Shown: in pieces, positions 8,447 through 16,418 of the stretch
How positions within the stretch are numbered: the stretch's first letter is position 1
Layout of the letters: each line of letters opens with the position of its first letter
NCBI GenBank assembly: GCA_018646195.1
Contig: JABGVH010000137.1
Coordinates: 1 to 56,071 of the forward strand
Direction: 5' to 3'
Source: Halobacteriovoraceae bacterium
GTDB taxonomy: Bacteria > Bdellovibrionota > Bacteriovoracia > Bacteriovoracales > Bacteriovoracaceae
Length of the DNA: 56,071 bases
The notes under the pieces: model-generated
Databases searched by the model: none
What the model was told of the DNA's origin: nothing
The model's input: the letters and a program-made list of their open reading frames with translations, nothing else
Made by a program: the position numbers and the translations under genes

Positions 8447-9097
8447 CTAAGGCATAACCTTTAGTATCCGACTTATCTTCTCTTGTAAGACTCTATTTCC
8501 ACTTTCTCTAGCGTAGTCTAATGCCGTTAGCCCGCCTCTACTTTTTAAAATCGGATTCGCGCCCTTTTCTAATAAGAGCTTTGAAATAGCATCACGATTA
8601 TGCCGAATAGAGAAAATTAAAGGCGTAAATCCATTGGCAGTTTTATAATTAATATCGGCCAAGCCTTCTAGCAGTAGGCTCACTTTTTGGCGATCCCCAC
8701 GCCAAACTGCCCGGATCAATTCTTCATTTGATTTCTCTTTTAGAATATTTTTTAATCGAATCACATGTTGATTTATTTCCTGAAGCTCTCCAGAGTTCAA
8801 GCACTCACGATAAATATGATGGTGGCCCATGCGAATTAAGTAACTACGAGATAAGATCAACTGATCATAATTATTCGATAATTCAAAGCAGCGAGCAACC
8901 CGGCTGAGTTGACGACTTTGAGAACGAATTTTTGAACAGGCGACTTGTTGATTAAATTGAATAAATTCTGAAATAAATTCCTCTGATGAGGCTTCGCTAC
9001 ATTGTCCTGGATTAAAATTCTGACCAAATTCACTCTTATGGGAGCTGCAACTTAATCCACTAAAACTCAATAGAATCAAAATAGCTTTTTTTAACAT
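8447..9097 (-). CDS. Exported ankyrin-repeat protein
   Basis: A 216-residue protein with a basic start, a hydrophobic stretch and a Cys at a lipobox-like site (FSGLSC), so probably a signal peptide or lipoprotein. Residues about 125-210 contain two to three ankyrin repeats, recognisable from TPLIFSIRHNRDAISKLLLEKGANP and GLTALDYARESGN. The middle part has several cysteines. Ankyrin repeats bind protein partners; the partner is unknown. I chose the ATG at 9097 over an in-frame TTG at 9109. The ATG overlaps the stop of the receiver-like gene upstream (ATGTTAA). Confidence 0.75.
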   Translation of the reverse strand: MLKKAILILLSFSGLSCSSHKSEFGQNFNPGQCSEASSEEFISEFIQFNQQVACSKIRSQSRQLSRVARCFELSNNYDQLILSRSYLIRMGHHHIYRECLNSGELQEINQHVIRLKNILKEKSNEELIRAVWRGDRQKVSLLLEGLADINYKTANGFTPLIFSIRHNRDAISKLLLEKGANPILKSRGGLTALDYARESGNRVLQEKISRILKVMP

Positions 9098-9489
9098 TTT
9101 GAAGGCCAAAGGTTTTGCAGTTCATCCAAGAGGCTGGTTGGCTCCAAGGGCTTTTGGAAAAAAGTGAAGTGGCGGTCTGGAAATTCCCCCAGCAACTTTT
9201 GTTCAAGGCTTTTGGGCCCCGTGGCCGCCCAGGCCTCAGAAAGAAAAATACCAACCGGAATCTGCGAAGAAACTGCCCTCAGCACCTGCAGCCATTGCTC
9301 ACCCCCAAGAGTCTCCCAATCAAAGAGCAGCAATTGCGGCTTGAGGTCCACTAGGAAAGGCATCGCCTCCACCGGACAAGCAATGGTAAAGAGCTCTTCC
9401 TGGCGCTCAGAATAGACCTTCTCAAGCAATAACCTGATCAGTGGCTCCTGCTCTATTAGAAAAATTCTGTTATTTTTTAAATTACTCAT
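9091..9489 (-). CDS. Receiver-like (REC) domain protein
   Basis: A 132-residue stand-alone protein resembling a response-regulator receiver domain. The pattern is a hydrophobic beta strand ending in an acidic cluster (FLIEQEP, where receivers have DD), a second strand ending in a candidate phospho-Asp (QLLLFDWE) and the conserved lysine-proline (FFQKPLE) before the last helix. No output domain follows. AGGA lies 5 bases before the ATG. It overlaps the ankyrin gene by 7 bases, so the two are probably co-translated. The acidic pair is E-Q-E rather than D-D, so phosphorylation is uncertain. Confidence 0.6.
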   Translation of the reverse strand: MSNLKNNRIFLIEQEPLIRLLLEKVYSERQEELFTIACPVEAMPFLVDLKPQLLLFDWETLGGEQWLQVLRAVSSQIPVGIFLSEAWAATGPKSLEQKLLGEFPDRHFTFFQKPLEPTSLLDELQNLWPSKC

Positions 9490-9494
9490 AGCGT

Positions 9495-9510
9495 TCCTAT
9501 AGTGATAGGA
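9495..9510. promoter_or_regulatory. Inverted repeat in a divergent promoter region
   Basis: TCCTAT-AGTG-ATAGGA is a perfect 6-bp inverted repeat with a 4-base spacer in the 54-base gap between the receiver-like gene (minus) and the gene at 9544 (plus). It contains a TATAGT that could be a -10 element. Its position suggests an operator acting on one or both promoters. This is inference from symmetry and position only. Confidence 0.35.
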
Positions 9511-9543
9511 TTTGCTCGTTTGCTTGTCAAGAAAAGGAAGTCC

Positions 9544-9807
9544 ATGTCTAAGAACATACTAATTGTTGATACTAACGCAGAAGTCCTCTTCCAATTCCCC
9601 GTCAATGAAATTGAGCGCGCCTACGTTAAAGCGCTGGAGCTCGAAGATATGGGGATTGAATTCGAACTCAATATCCCCTCGCTGCCCGAAACATTGGCCA
9701 ATAGCTTAGGTGCCTCAGACCAGGAAAGGCTCCAGATAAGGGCCGAGATTGAAGAAGAGATCGCCGGCCATAATAGTCCCACCTGTAGTTCAGATGACCC
9801 GCAGTAA
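9544..9807 (+). CDS. Hypothetical small acidic protein
   Basis: I do not recognise this 87-residue protein. It starts with a predicted beta strand (KNILIVDTNAEVLFQFP) and continues as an acidic helical chain ending in a Ser/Asp-rich tail. I chose the ATG at 9544, preceded by AAGGAAG, over an upstream in-frame start at 9502 that would overlap the divergent promoter region. Its end overlaps the LETM1-like gene by 14 bases, so the two are probably one operon. No membrane segment or signal peptide is visible. Confidence 0.55.
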   Translation: MSKNILIVDTNAEVLFQFPVNEIERAYVKALELEDMGIEFELNIPSLPETLANSLGASDQERLQIRAEIEEEIAGHNSPTCSSDDPQ

Positions 9808-10138
9808 TAAGCTCCTCAAGCGCCAAGTCCACAGTCATAAGAAAGCAAGTTTAAGGGCAAAAATCATGACCCAGCTCGAAATCATCAGAAAAGGCCTCGC
9901 CAAAGAGAGCGCTGAGACCAAGGAAATGCTCAAAATCTACACTCGCTTCTCACAAGGCCAGGCGACTAAGCAAGAAATGCAAAAGGCAAATGAGCAATTT
10001 CGCGATGTTCTGTCGACTATGGGGCTCGGAGTGCTAGTAGTGCTGCCTTTCGCCCCCTTAACTATTCCGGCATTGGTCAAAATAGGCCGCAAATTGGGTG
10101 TTGAGATACTTCCCTCTAGCTTTAGAGATGATGAGTGA
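9794..10138 (+). CDS. LETM1-like protein
   Basis: A 114-residue protein with a basic N-terminus, a helical middle and a hydrophobic C-terminal segment (LGVLVVLPFAPLTIPALVKIGRKLGVEILPSSF). That segment resembles the conserved LETM1 core, in which a membrane segment is followed by a Lys/Arg-rich loop and LPS-F. In mitochondria LETM1 is linked to cation/proton exchange and ribosome binding; the bacterial role is unknown. The ATG at 9794 lies within the preceding gene. An ATG at 9866, with AAGGG 8 bases upstream, is an alternative start. Confidence 0.55.
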   Translation: MTRSNKLLKRQVHSHKKASLRAKIMTQLEIIRKGLAKESAETKEMLKIYTRFSQGQATKQEMQKANEQFRDVLSTMGLGVLVVLPFAPLTIPALVKIGRKLGVEILPSSFRDDE

Positions 10139-10201
10139 CAGACTGCATTCACATCTAGTACAAGCAGCTATCAATAAAATTAATATCACCACGGGGAAGC
10201 T

Positions 10202-11089
10202 ATGCAAGTTGGAATTCTAATTAAAATCGTCCTGCCACTGGCACTTTTTATTATTATGCTCGGTATGGGTTTTTCGCTAACGACCGAAGATTTTAAAAGA
10301 ATTCTTAAACAACCCCGTGCGGTTATGGTGGGAGTCTTCTGCCAAATGCTGCTACTTCCAATAATCGCCTACTTGGTAATAGTTGCCTTTAATCCCCCTC
10401 CGGTTCTTGGCGTAGGTCTTATGATCCTCTCCTTCTGTCCAGGGGGAACCACATCAAATATGATTTCCTACTTGGCCAAGGCGGATTTAGCTCTTTCGGT
10501 TACTCTTACTGCAATCGTCAGTATTCTCACTCCCCTGACTATTCCATTTCTAACTAAATTGACTTTTATAAGTCTGATGGGAAACGAGCAGGCATTTGAG
10601 CTTCCCATAATCTCAACAATGCTTAAGCTTTTTGCAATTACCGTTTTACCAGTGGGAATTGGAATGCTTGTGAATAAAAAGTTTCCAAACTTTGCTCAAT
10701 CTACAGAAACCCCTATTAAGTTTCTCTCGCTGGCCTTTCTTTTTATTGTTATCGCTGGAATAGCCAAACAAAATTGGGCAAACTTGCCAGATTTTTTCCG
10801 CCAAATTGGACCTGCCGCTCTAGTGCTCAATGTGACCACAATGATTTTAGGATTTCTAATCGCTAAAAAATTCAAACTCTCTCATAAGCAGGGAATGACT
10901 ATAGGTATTGAAGTTGGTATTCAAAACGGTACGACGGCACTACTTGTGACAGGAACTATATTGGCCAACGCTCAATTGTCGATAGCTCCTTCTATTTATA
11001 GTTTATTGATGTTCGCTACTGGTGGTTTATTTGCGGTAGTTATGAATATTATGCCAGCCGCAAAAGAATTAAAAACGAGAGTTGCTTAG
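10202..11089 (+). CDS. Bile acid:sodium symporter (BASS/SBF) family transporter
   Basis: A 295-residue inner-membrane transporter with about nine to ten hydrophobic segments. The family signature is visible in SFCPGGTTSNMISYLAKAD, the sodium-binding region of SBF proteins, and in GIEVGIQNGTTALLVTGT, the second inverted repeat. Members move bile acids, pantoate, pyruvate or other organic anions with sodium; the substrate cannot be read from the sequence. GGGGAAG lies just before the ATG. It converges on the prepilin-like gene with only 9 bases between stops. Confidence 0.88.
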   Translation: MQVGILIKIVLPLALFIIMLGMGFSLTTEDFKRILKQPRAVMVGVFCQMLLLPIIAYLVIVAFNPPPVLGVGLMILSFCPGGTTSNMISYLAKADLALSVTLTAIVSILTPLTIPFLTKLTFISLMGNEQAFELPIISTMLKLFAITVLPVGIGMLVNKKFPNFAQSTETPIKFLSLAFLFIVIAGIAKQNWANLPDFFRQIGPAALVLNVTTMILGFLIAKKFKLSHKQGMTIGIEVGIQNGTTALLVTGTILANAQLSIAPSIYSLLMFATGGLFAVVMNIMPAAKELKTRVA

Positions 11090-11098
11090 GGCCCCTCG

Positions 11099-11857
11099 CT
11101 ACTGGTCTGCCTCTAGGTATTTTTTCATTTGTTCTTCAGCTGCAGCATTATTCTCTTTAAGAGATTTCATGGCATTCTTGAGTTCTTTCAAGTAAGGATT
11201 ATTTTCTATAATTTTTTGAACTTCTTGTTTTTCTAAATCAATATCTTTGGGATTCGTATTGTTAGCGAGAGCTTCATCCGTTGCTGGACTCCCGCCATTA
11301 TTTTCGTTAACTATTTTTTGAATTTCCTCGACTGAAATTGTTGGATTGAGCACCATTAAACCTGGGGGACCACAATTGAGAATCTTTCCTGAATCGTCTT
11401 TTAGGACCTCTATATTTATTTTCTTTTTAATAATCTTATTTCCATAAGTCATTTTTGGTTTTCTAAAATGTAGCGTTAGCTCCATACTGCCCATGTCGCC
11501 GGCAGTATTTTCGGCCTCAAAATTAGAGAGGGTCATTTTTTCTAAAATAATATTTGAAGGAAATCGCTTGCCGGTTTGATACTTAGTTTTGCCAATAGGA
11601 GATTTAAGCTCATCAAATTCGACTTCTCCCTCTTCGTCACTAGGAAGAGTGAGACCCTTTAGGGAATTTGAGCAGACTCCGGCTTTGGTGAGGTAATTTT
11701 GGAATTCCATTAGAAAGCTATTGGCCTCCATTTTGGTTTCCATCGTATTAGCTGACTTTGTTTGATTTTCCATAAAGTGCATTACCCCAAGGGATATTAC
11801 GCTCATTAGGCCAACCGCAATCATAATCTCAATAAGACTGAAGCCCTTAGAATTCAT
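11099..11857 (-). CDS. Type IV prepilin-like (N-methylation domain) protein
   Basis: A 252-residue protein starting with a class III signal (MNSKGFSLIEIMIAVGL): a short basic leader, cleavage between G and F, Glu at +5 and a hydrophobic helix. The rest is hydrophilic, with a Cys near residue 62, a second in NCGPPG near 162 and a C-terminal Lys/Glu-rich helical tail that is unusual for a pilin. A PilD-type peptidase would process it as a minor pilin or pseudopilin. GAGGAATC precedes the ATG. It stands alone, away from other pilus genes. Confidence 0.78.
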   Translation of the reverse strand: MNSKGFSLIEIMIAVGLMSVISLGVMHFMENQTKSANTMETKMEANSFLMEFQNYLTKAGVCSNSLKGLTLPSDEEGEVEFDELKSPIGKTKYQTGKRFPSNIILEKMTLSNFEAENTAGDMGSMELTLHFRKPKMTYGNKIIKKKINIEVLKDDSGKILNCGPPGLMVLNPTISVEEIQKIVNENNGGSPATDEALANNTNPKDIDLEKQEVQKIIENNPYLKELKNAMKSLKENNAAAEEQMKKYLEADQ

Positions 11858-11879
11858 TTTGATTCCTCATAGATACTAA

Positions 11880-11909
11880 AATATAGTAAACAGAAGCAAA
11901 ATCAATCAA
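11880..11909 (-). promoter_or_regulatory. Candidate sigma-70 promoter for the prepilin-like gene
   Basis: On the minus strand TTGATT (11909-11904) and TATATT (11885-11880) are separated by 18 bases, placing a start site about 15 bases before the ATG at 11857. The -35 matches four of six consensus bases and the -10 five of six. Position and AT-rich context support it, but no experimental evidence exists. Confidence 0.35.
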
Positions 11910-11914
11910 TAAAT

Positions 11915-12124
11915 CTAACCTGCGTGGATTTCTGAAAACTCTTCCTGAGTAATTTCCTCAAAAGCAAAATCGTCGACATCAGTGATATCGTAGTGCTCAA
12001 GCATTAATTGGAATTGCTCAGGGGTCACGGGTTCTCTAGTTGTCCAGACAACTTCGAAAAAGACTGGATGGGTCTCCCCATTTTTCTTGTACCAGCCAGA
12101 AACATACTTGTGATAACCAGGCAT
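11915..12124 (-). CDS. Hypothetical small acidic protein
   Basis: I do not recognise this 69-residue protein. It is acidic and aromatic-rich: an N-terminal part with GYHKYVSGWYKKNGETHPVFFEVVW that looks beta-rich, then a helical acidic segment with TPEQFQLMLEHY and a Glu-rich tail. An ideal AGGAGG lies 6 bases before the ATG, so it is likely well translated. There is no signal peptide or membrane segment, and it is probably monocistronic. Confidence 0.65.
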   Translation of the reverse strand: MPGYHKYVSGWYKKNGETHPVFFEVVWTTREPVTPEQFQLMLEHYDITDVDDFAFEEITQEEFSEIHAG

Positions 12125-12184
12125 GAACTACCTCCTGCTAGTATTACTACAAGATTCATACCATCTTTATATTGTACCAAAAGA

Positions 12185-12205
12185 CTGGGTTTTTCCTAAA
12201 CCCAG
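12185..12205 (-). terminator. Hairpin terminator after the trypsin-like gene
   Basis: CTGGGTTT-TTCCT-AAACCCAG is a perfect 8-bp stem with a 5-base loop, 50 bases past the protease stop. On the minus strand it is followed by TCTTTT, a short U-rich stretch, so it can act as an intrinsic terminator. Confidence 0.55.
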
Positions 12206-12254
12206 CCCTAAGTCACTGTAAATTCAAAGGATTAGATAATCTGCGAGAAACAGA

Positions 12255-13142
12255 TTATTTATTAGATTTCGAGTATTTAGGGATATTGACCCTGGTAATC
12301 CGGCTAACGCTCTCGCCGCCACAACCTGAGGCCCCTATTTTCGAGCAGTTATTGACTACTCGGCAGCCTGCCGCTGAATTGATGTAGTCTTTGGCCCCTC
12401 GGACCAAAATGCCCTCAACTAGTCCCGTTTTGGCATCAAATACCGCAGATCCGGAGTTACCACCAAAGGTATCCAGGTCCGAGACAAAGTATTCCTGATG
12501 GGAGTTAGCGTGAACTGAGGCATCGCCGGCGATCTTAGTTGGTAGCCCACTAGGGTGACCTATTACTACTAATTCAGTTCCAGTCGAGACTTTTCCCTCA
12601 GTTCTAAAAGTGAGAGGCTCACGATCATCGACTTCACGGTCTAGCTGAACTAGAGCGTAGTCGGCCTTGGCGAAACTATCAAGTTTTTGATTAAGGATCT
12701 TTTTACATTTATAAACTGATTTCTTAGAGACACTTCCTGAGCCTATTTCGCCCTCTCTGTAATCAAAAACCCAAGCGTAGTCATTGCAATGGGACTGGCT
12801 GGGAACGCAGTGACCGGCGGTAACAAGAAGGTCTGGTGCGACTAAGAATCCTGAGCAGCGAGCTGCCGCCAATTGTTTGGCATATCTTTCTGTCCGGCAA
12901 ACATTGAAAGTCTCCCGAAGTGTTTTTGTTGGTAACTCGTATCCCCGGCGGGTCTTATTCATTTTACTCCATTTGATTTGAGCAGCTGTACTCAAGGCCA
13001 ATTTGGCGTGCAGTGAATTTTGGGTGTCGGCAACCTCTTGCCGATTATCGTCTCCATAAGCAACTTTCGGACTGACTTTGGCGGCTAGTGGGGCTAGGCC
13101 TACAACAAAGCTAAATAATCCGGTCAACATGATCTTCTGCAT
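12255..13142 (-). CDS. Secreted trypsin-like serine protease (S1 family)
   Basis: A 295-residue exported protease. The N-terminus is a typical signal peptide (residues 1-21). The catalytic triad is visible: H111 in LLVTAGHC, D161 in DYALVQL and S230 in GGNSGS. Several cysteines suggest disulfides, and the C-terminal CRVVNNC and SGCGG pieces form a Cys-rich end. The oxyanion motif is GGNSGS, as in V8/glutamyl-type S1B proteases. A 40-60 residue stretch before the domain could be a propeptide. GGGAGGG lies 5 bases before the ATG. It acts in the periplasm or outside the cell; predators in this group secrete many such proteases, but the role is inferred. Confidence 0.88.
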   Translation of the reverse strand: MQKIMLTGLFSFVVGLAPLAAKVSPKVAYGDDNRQEVADTQNSLHAKLALSTAAQIKWSKMNKTRRGYELPTKTLRETFNVCRTERYAKQLAAARCSGFLVAPDLLVTAGHCVPSQSHCNDYAWVFDYREGEIGSGSVSKKSVYKCKKILNQKLDSFAKADYALVQLDREVDDREPLTFRTEGKVSTGTELVVIGHPSGLPTKIAGDASVHANSHQEYFVSDLDTFGGNSGSAVFDAKTGLVEGILVRGAKDYINSAAGCRVVNNCSKIGASGCGGESVSRITRVNIPKYSKSNK

Positions 13143-13175
13143 TTTTCCCTCCCGGGGTTTTGGTGTGGTAGCTGA

Positions 13176-13204
13176 ATACTAGAAAGTGAGAGGGAGAATG
13201 TCAG
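13176..13204 (-). promoter_or_regulatory. Candidate sigma-70 promoter for the trypsin-like gene
   Basis: On the minus strand CTGACA (13204-13199) and TAGTAT (13181-13176) are 17 bases apart, about 34 bases before the protease ATG. The -35 matches five of six consensus bases and the -10 four of six. Confidence 0.35.
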
Positions 13205-13246
13205 TTGTCAGGAATTTGTGTGTAATTTTTTCAAAAGCAAAAAAAA

Positions 13247-13273
13247 AGCCCTTAAATCAATGCTTTAAGGGCT
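13247..13273 (-). terminator. Intrinsic terminator of rpsA
   Basis: A 10-bp perfect stem (AGCCCTTAAA / TTTAAGGGCT) with a 7-base loop, followed on the minus strand by nine consecutive T. It lies 66 bases after the rpsA stop. The plus-strand side has CTTTTT, so weak bidirectional action is possible. It marks the end of the long lpx-rpsA run. Confidence 0.85.
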
Positions 13274-13338
13274 CTTTTTACTTTAACGGTAAGTGTCAGA
13301 AAATCTAATCATTTCTTACATGATTCTTCGCGTCTCAA

Positions 13339-15090
13339 CTATTCTTCTTCGCCACCATCTGCAACGTTAAAACCTTTTAGCTTTTCAGCTAGTGTTGAAG
13401 TCTTAATAACTTCAGGTTTATAACCGTCAGTGCTTGAATGCTCAGCATTCGAAGCGGCTTTAATTGAAAGCGCAATTTTCTTTGCATCTTTATCAACAGA
13501 GATAACCATAGCTTTTGGAGTATCGCCTTTTTTGATAACGTCTGAAGGCTTGTCTACTCGCTCCTCAGATAATTCTGAAATATGAATAAGTCCTTCGATT
13601 CCTGTTTCTAATTCAATGAAAGCGCCAAAGTCAGTAACTCTAACAACTTCACCTTGAACTACAGTTCCAACAGGAAGGCGTTCTTCAATTTTCTTCCAAG
13701 GATCTTCTTCTAATTGCTTAATCCCTAGGCAGAATTTTGAATTTTCCTTATCGACAGATACCACCATGGCCTCAATTTCAGCATCGACTTCGTATTGCTC
13801 AGAAAGAACGATGTTCTTTTTAGTCCAAGAAATATCAGATACGTGAATAAGAGCATCAACTGGCTCTCCAAGATCAACAAAGAGACCGAAGTCTACGATG
13901 GCCTTGATTTTACCTTTTACTTTACTTCCAGCGGCGTATTTCTTTTCGATGTCATCCCACGGATTTTCCTGAAGCTGCTTAAGGCCTAGAGAAATTCGTT
14001 TGTTTTCAACATCAACATCAAGAACTTGAGCTTCAACTTTTTCAGCAACAGTGAAGTGCTTAGTTGGGTTTTTAATAGCTCCAGTCCAGCTCATTTCACT
14101 TACGTGAATTAAGCCTTCAATTCCATCGCTAAGTTCGATGAAGATACCGTAATCTTTTACAGATACGATTTCACCAGAAACTTTTGTTCCAGGAATATAC
14201 TTGTCTTTAGCTTCTTCCCAAGGATTCGGCTGAACTTGTTTAAGACCAAGAGAAACTCTTTCTTTTTCAGAGTCAAACTTAAGAATCTTAACTTCAATTT
14301 CGTCACCGATATTAAGAAGGTTTGAAGGATGTTTTACTCTTCCCCAAGACATATCAGTAATGTGTAGAAGACCATCAATACCACCGAGGTCAATGAATGC
14401 CCCATAATCAGTAATATTTTTAACGATGCCTTTAACAATCATTCCTTCTTGGATTTGAGCTAGGATTTCTCCTCTCAGCTTGCCTCTTTCCTCTTGGAGG
14501 ATTGCACGGCGAGAGAGAACAATATTCCCACGTTTCTTATTAAATTTAATAACTTTGAATTCCATCTTTTTACCGATGTACTTATCGAGGTAACGAGTTG
14601 GGCGAAGATCAATTTGTGATCCCGGTAAGAAGGCCTTAACGCCGATATCGACAGAGAGACCACCTTTAACTTTTGCAACAACTGTTCCTTCTAATGGAGT
14701 TCCTGATTCACAAGCTTCAGAAATTTTATCCCAAGCTTTAAGAATTTCGGCCTTGTCTTTTGATAGAACAAGGTTCCCAAGATTTGACTCTAGTTTCTCG
14801 AGATAAACTTCGATTTCCTCGTTTTCTTTAATCTTGAGTGATCCATCGTAATTTTGAAATTCACGAACTGGAACTAGACCTTCTTGCTTGTACCCGATGT
14901 CTATCATGACGTAATCTGCGCCAATCGAAACAACAAGTCCTTTGAAGACCTCTCCTTCTTTAAAATTTTTACTTTCTGTGGACTCTAGCATTTTGCCAAA
15001 ATCAGAAACTTCAACTGTTTCTACGTCCTCTCCAAAGACAACTTCAAAGTCGTCCATCCATTTCTGCTTTACTTCGGTTTGTGTAACCAT
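13339..15090 (-). CDS. rpsA: 30S ribosomal protein S1
   Basis: A 583-residue protein with six S1 RNA-binding repeats, for example VKGIVKNITDYGAFIDLGG-IDGLLHITDMSW and the parallel GEIVSVKDYGIFIELSDGIEGLIHVSEMSW copy (positions read across repeats). The ribosomal type is shown by the repeat number and the linker motif LGLKQ-NPW recurring after domains 3-5. It binds mRNA and helps start translation on structured or weakly Shine-Dalgarno-led messages. AGGAGA lies 6 bases before the ATG. The gene is downstream of a lipid A/glycosyltransferase run and has its own 137-base leader and a strong terminator. Confidence 0.97.
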   Translation of the reverse strand: MVTQTEVKQKWMDDFEVVFGEDVETVEVSDFGKMLESTESKNFKEGEVFKGLVVSIGADYVMIDIGYKQEGLVPVREFQNYDGSLKIKENEEIEVYLEKLESNLGNLVLSKDKAEILKAWDKISEACESGTPLEGTVVAKVKGGLSVDIGVKAFLPGSQIDLRPTRYLDKYIGKKMEFKVIKFNKKRGNIVLSRRAILQEERGKLRGEILAQIQEGMIVKGIVKNITDYGAFIDLGGIDGLLHITDMSWGRVKHPSNLLNIGDEIEVKILKFDSEKERVSLGLKQVQPNPWEEAKDKYIPGTKVSGEIVSVKDYGIFIELSDGIEGLIHVSEMSWTGAIKNPTKHFTVAEKVEAQVLDVDVENKRISLGLKQLQENPWDDIEKKYAAGSKVKGKIKAIVDFGLFVDLGEPVDALIHVSDISWTKKNIVLSEQYEVDAEIEAMVVSVDKENSKFCLGIKQLEEDPWKKIEERLPVGTVVQGEVVRVTDFGAFIELETGIEGLIHISELSEERVDKPSDVIKKGDTPKAMVISVDKDAKKIALSIKAASNAEHSSTDGYKPEVIKTSTLAEKLKGFNVADGGEEE

Positions 15091-15151
15091 TGTATTCTCC
15101 TAAAATATTAATATCGCTTCTCAATCTAGGAATTGATTAACGTCTGTAATC

Positions 15152-15165
15152 CCTTCTAAAGAAGG
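15152..15165 (-). other. Small hairpin in the rpsA leader
   Basis: CCTTCT-AA-AGAAGG is a perfect 6-bp inverted repeat about 60 bases before the rpsA ATG. S1 genes in other bacteria are autoregulated through structured leaders, so it could take part in such control. No U-run follows. This is a positional suggestion only. Confidence 0.25.
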
Positions 15166-15227
15166 CAATTACACATTTTTAAGTTGGCGAAGAATACCTT
15201 GCGGGTTGTGTTAAGTCACTAATTTTT

Positions 15228-16418
15228 TTACTCTTGAATGGTGTCTAAGAACTTCTTGCGGCGTGAAAGTCGCTCCCGACCCCTGAGCATTAAGTGGTAG
15301 CTTTCAATCAATTCAGTGGGGTAATCCTTACCTTCATTTAGGTCGACTTTATCAATAGATTTCAATATGTTGCGATGATACTTCTTATATCCCTTGAACA
15401 GCTTCCCCAATTGCGTGCGCAGCTCACGGGCGTCACCGATAGAATACGTTTCCCCAACCGGCCCCAGTCGCCGCAATAACTCCATATGCCCCATTGTTCT
15501 TGGTACCAATATGGGAATACCTCTCATCATCGCCTCGAGGGCGTAATCTTCCAAGACGTCTCTGGGAGAAATCCCAACCCATAGATCCATTCCCAACTGG
15601 ACTTGGGAAACATCGTGGTCGTGATAAAAAACCACATGGTCGACCAATCGCAACTCTTGAACTAATTTCATAAGACCCTCGAAAAGTGGAGAAAAGTTCC
15701 AATCTTTCTCACTGATCAAATAGAGCTTTGCTTTTTTTTGGCGCTGGCTTCTTCCGCTATTAAAAGACTCCAGGGCATAGAGAAGTGGATAAACATTTCC
15801 CTCTTCTTTGAGACGTACCGGAACATGAACCCCAAGGCACCAATCCTTAGAATCTCCGTTGAGCAGCGCTCGCGAAGGAAGGTTTTTTAAATGACCTTCA
15901 GTTGAGTTAGCAATGCCCATTCCAAGAAACTTCATTTTCCTAAAACCGACACCGAGATGTCCTTCGATATTTCCGGCCAGCCCCCAGGTTGGCAATATCA
16001 CCAGGTCAAGTCTATTAATTAATAATTTATGCCACACCTGGTGATATTTTTTTGAAGTTTCCTCTAATTGGCTATAGACCATGGGAATTAAGGGATTACC
16101 TCTTAGAAAAAAGCACAGAGGCCAAAGAAAACGCAGATCAAAACAGTGAACGAGGTTTATCTTTTTTAATTTTATTTCGGCAGGAATATTAAATAATTTA
16201 TGCCACCTTAAGAACTTAGTATCTATTTTACCTTGATGATAAATCAGGCTAACACCTACTTCTTTTGCTTTTTCTTCGAGAAAACTTCCCTTGCTACAGT
16301 AGAGATAGATCTCAACCCCTTTCTCTTTCAAAATTTTACAATTTTTTATAACCCAGCGCTCACGGGATCCCCAAGATTGGGTAGGGCAGATATACAAAAT
16401 CCGACTATTCAGTGCCAT
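15228..16418 (-). CDS. Glycosyltransferase, GT-B fold (group 1-like)
   Basis: A 396-residue cytosolic or membrane-associated sugar transferase. The N-terminal half has LYICPTQSWGSRERW, a Gly/Ser-rich acceptor-domain loop typical of GT4 enzymes. The C-terminal half carries EDYALEAMMRGIPILVPR, corresponding to the E-x7-E nucleotide-sugar motif of group 1 transferases. It overlaps the end of the DUF3108 gene by 14 bases and follows lpxK, so a lipopolysaccharide core sugar is the likely product. The sugar cannot be read from the sequence. Confidence 0.8.
   Translation of the reverse strand: MALNSRILYICPTQSWGSRERWVIKNCKILKEKGVEIYLYCSKGSFLEEKAKEVGVSLIYHQGKIDTKFLRWHKLFNIPAEIKLKKINLVHCFDLRFLWPLCFFLRGNPLIPMVYSQLEETSKKYHQVWHKLLINRLDLVILPTWGLAGNIEGHLGVGFRKMKFLGMGIANSTEGHLKNLPSRALLNGDSKDWCLGVHVPVRLKEEGNVYPLLYALESFNSGRSQRQKKAKLYLISEKDWNFSPLFEGLMKLVQELRLVDHVVFYHDHDVSQVQLGMDLWVGISPRDVLEDYALEAMMRGIPILVPRTMGHMELLRRLGPVGETYSIGDARELRTQLGKLFKGYKKYHRNILKSIDKVDLNEGKDYPTELIESYHLMLRGRERLSRRKKFLDTIQE

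Noticed and set aside
9115-9415. Plus-strand frames of 79 and 83 codons opposite the receiver-like gene.
   Set aside because: They are antisense to a better frame with recognisable domain features and have no ribosome-binding site.
12172-12387. A 71-codon plus-strand frame antisense to the end of the protease gene.
   Set aside because: It runs through the terminator hairpin and antisense to a firmly identified protease; no ribosome-binding site precedes it.
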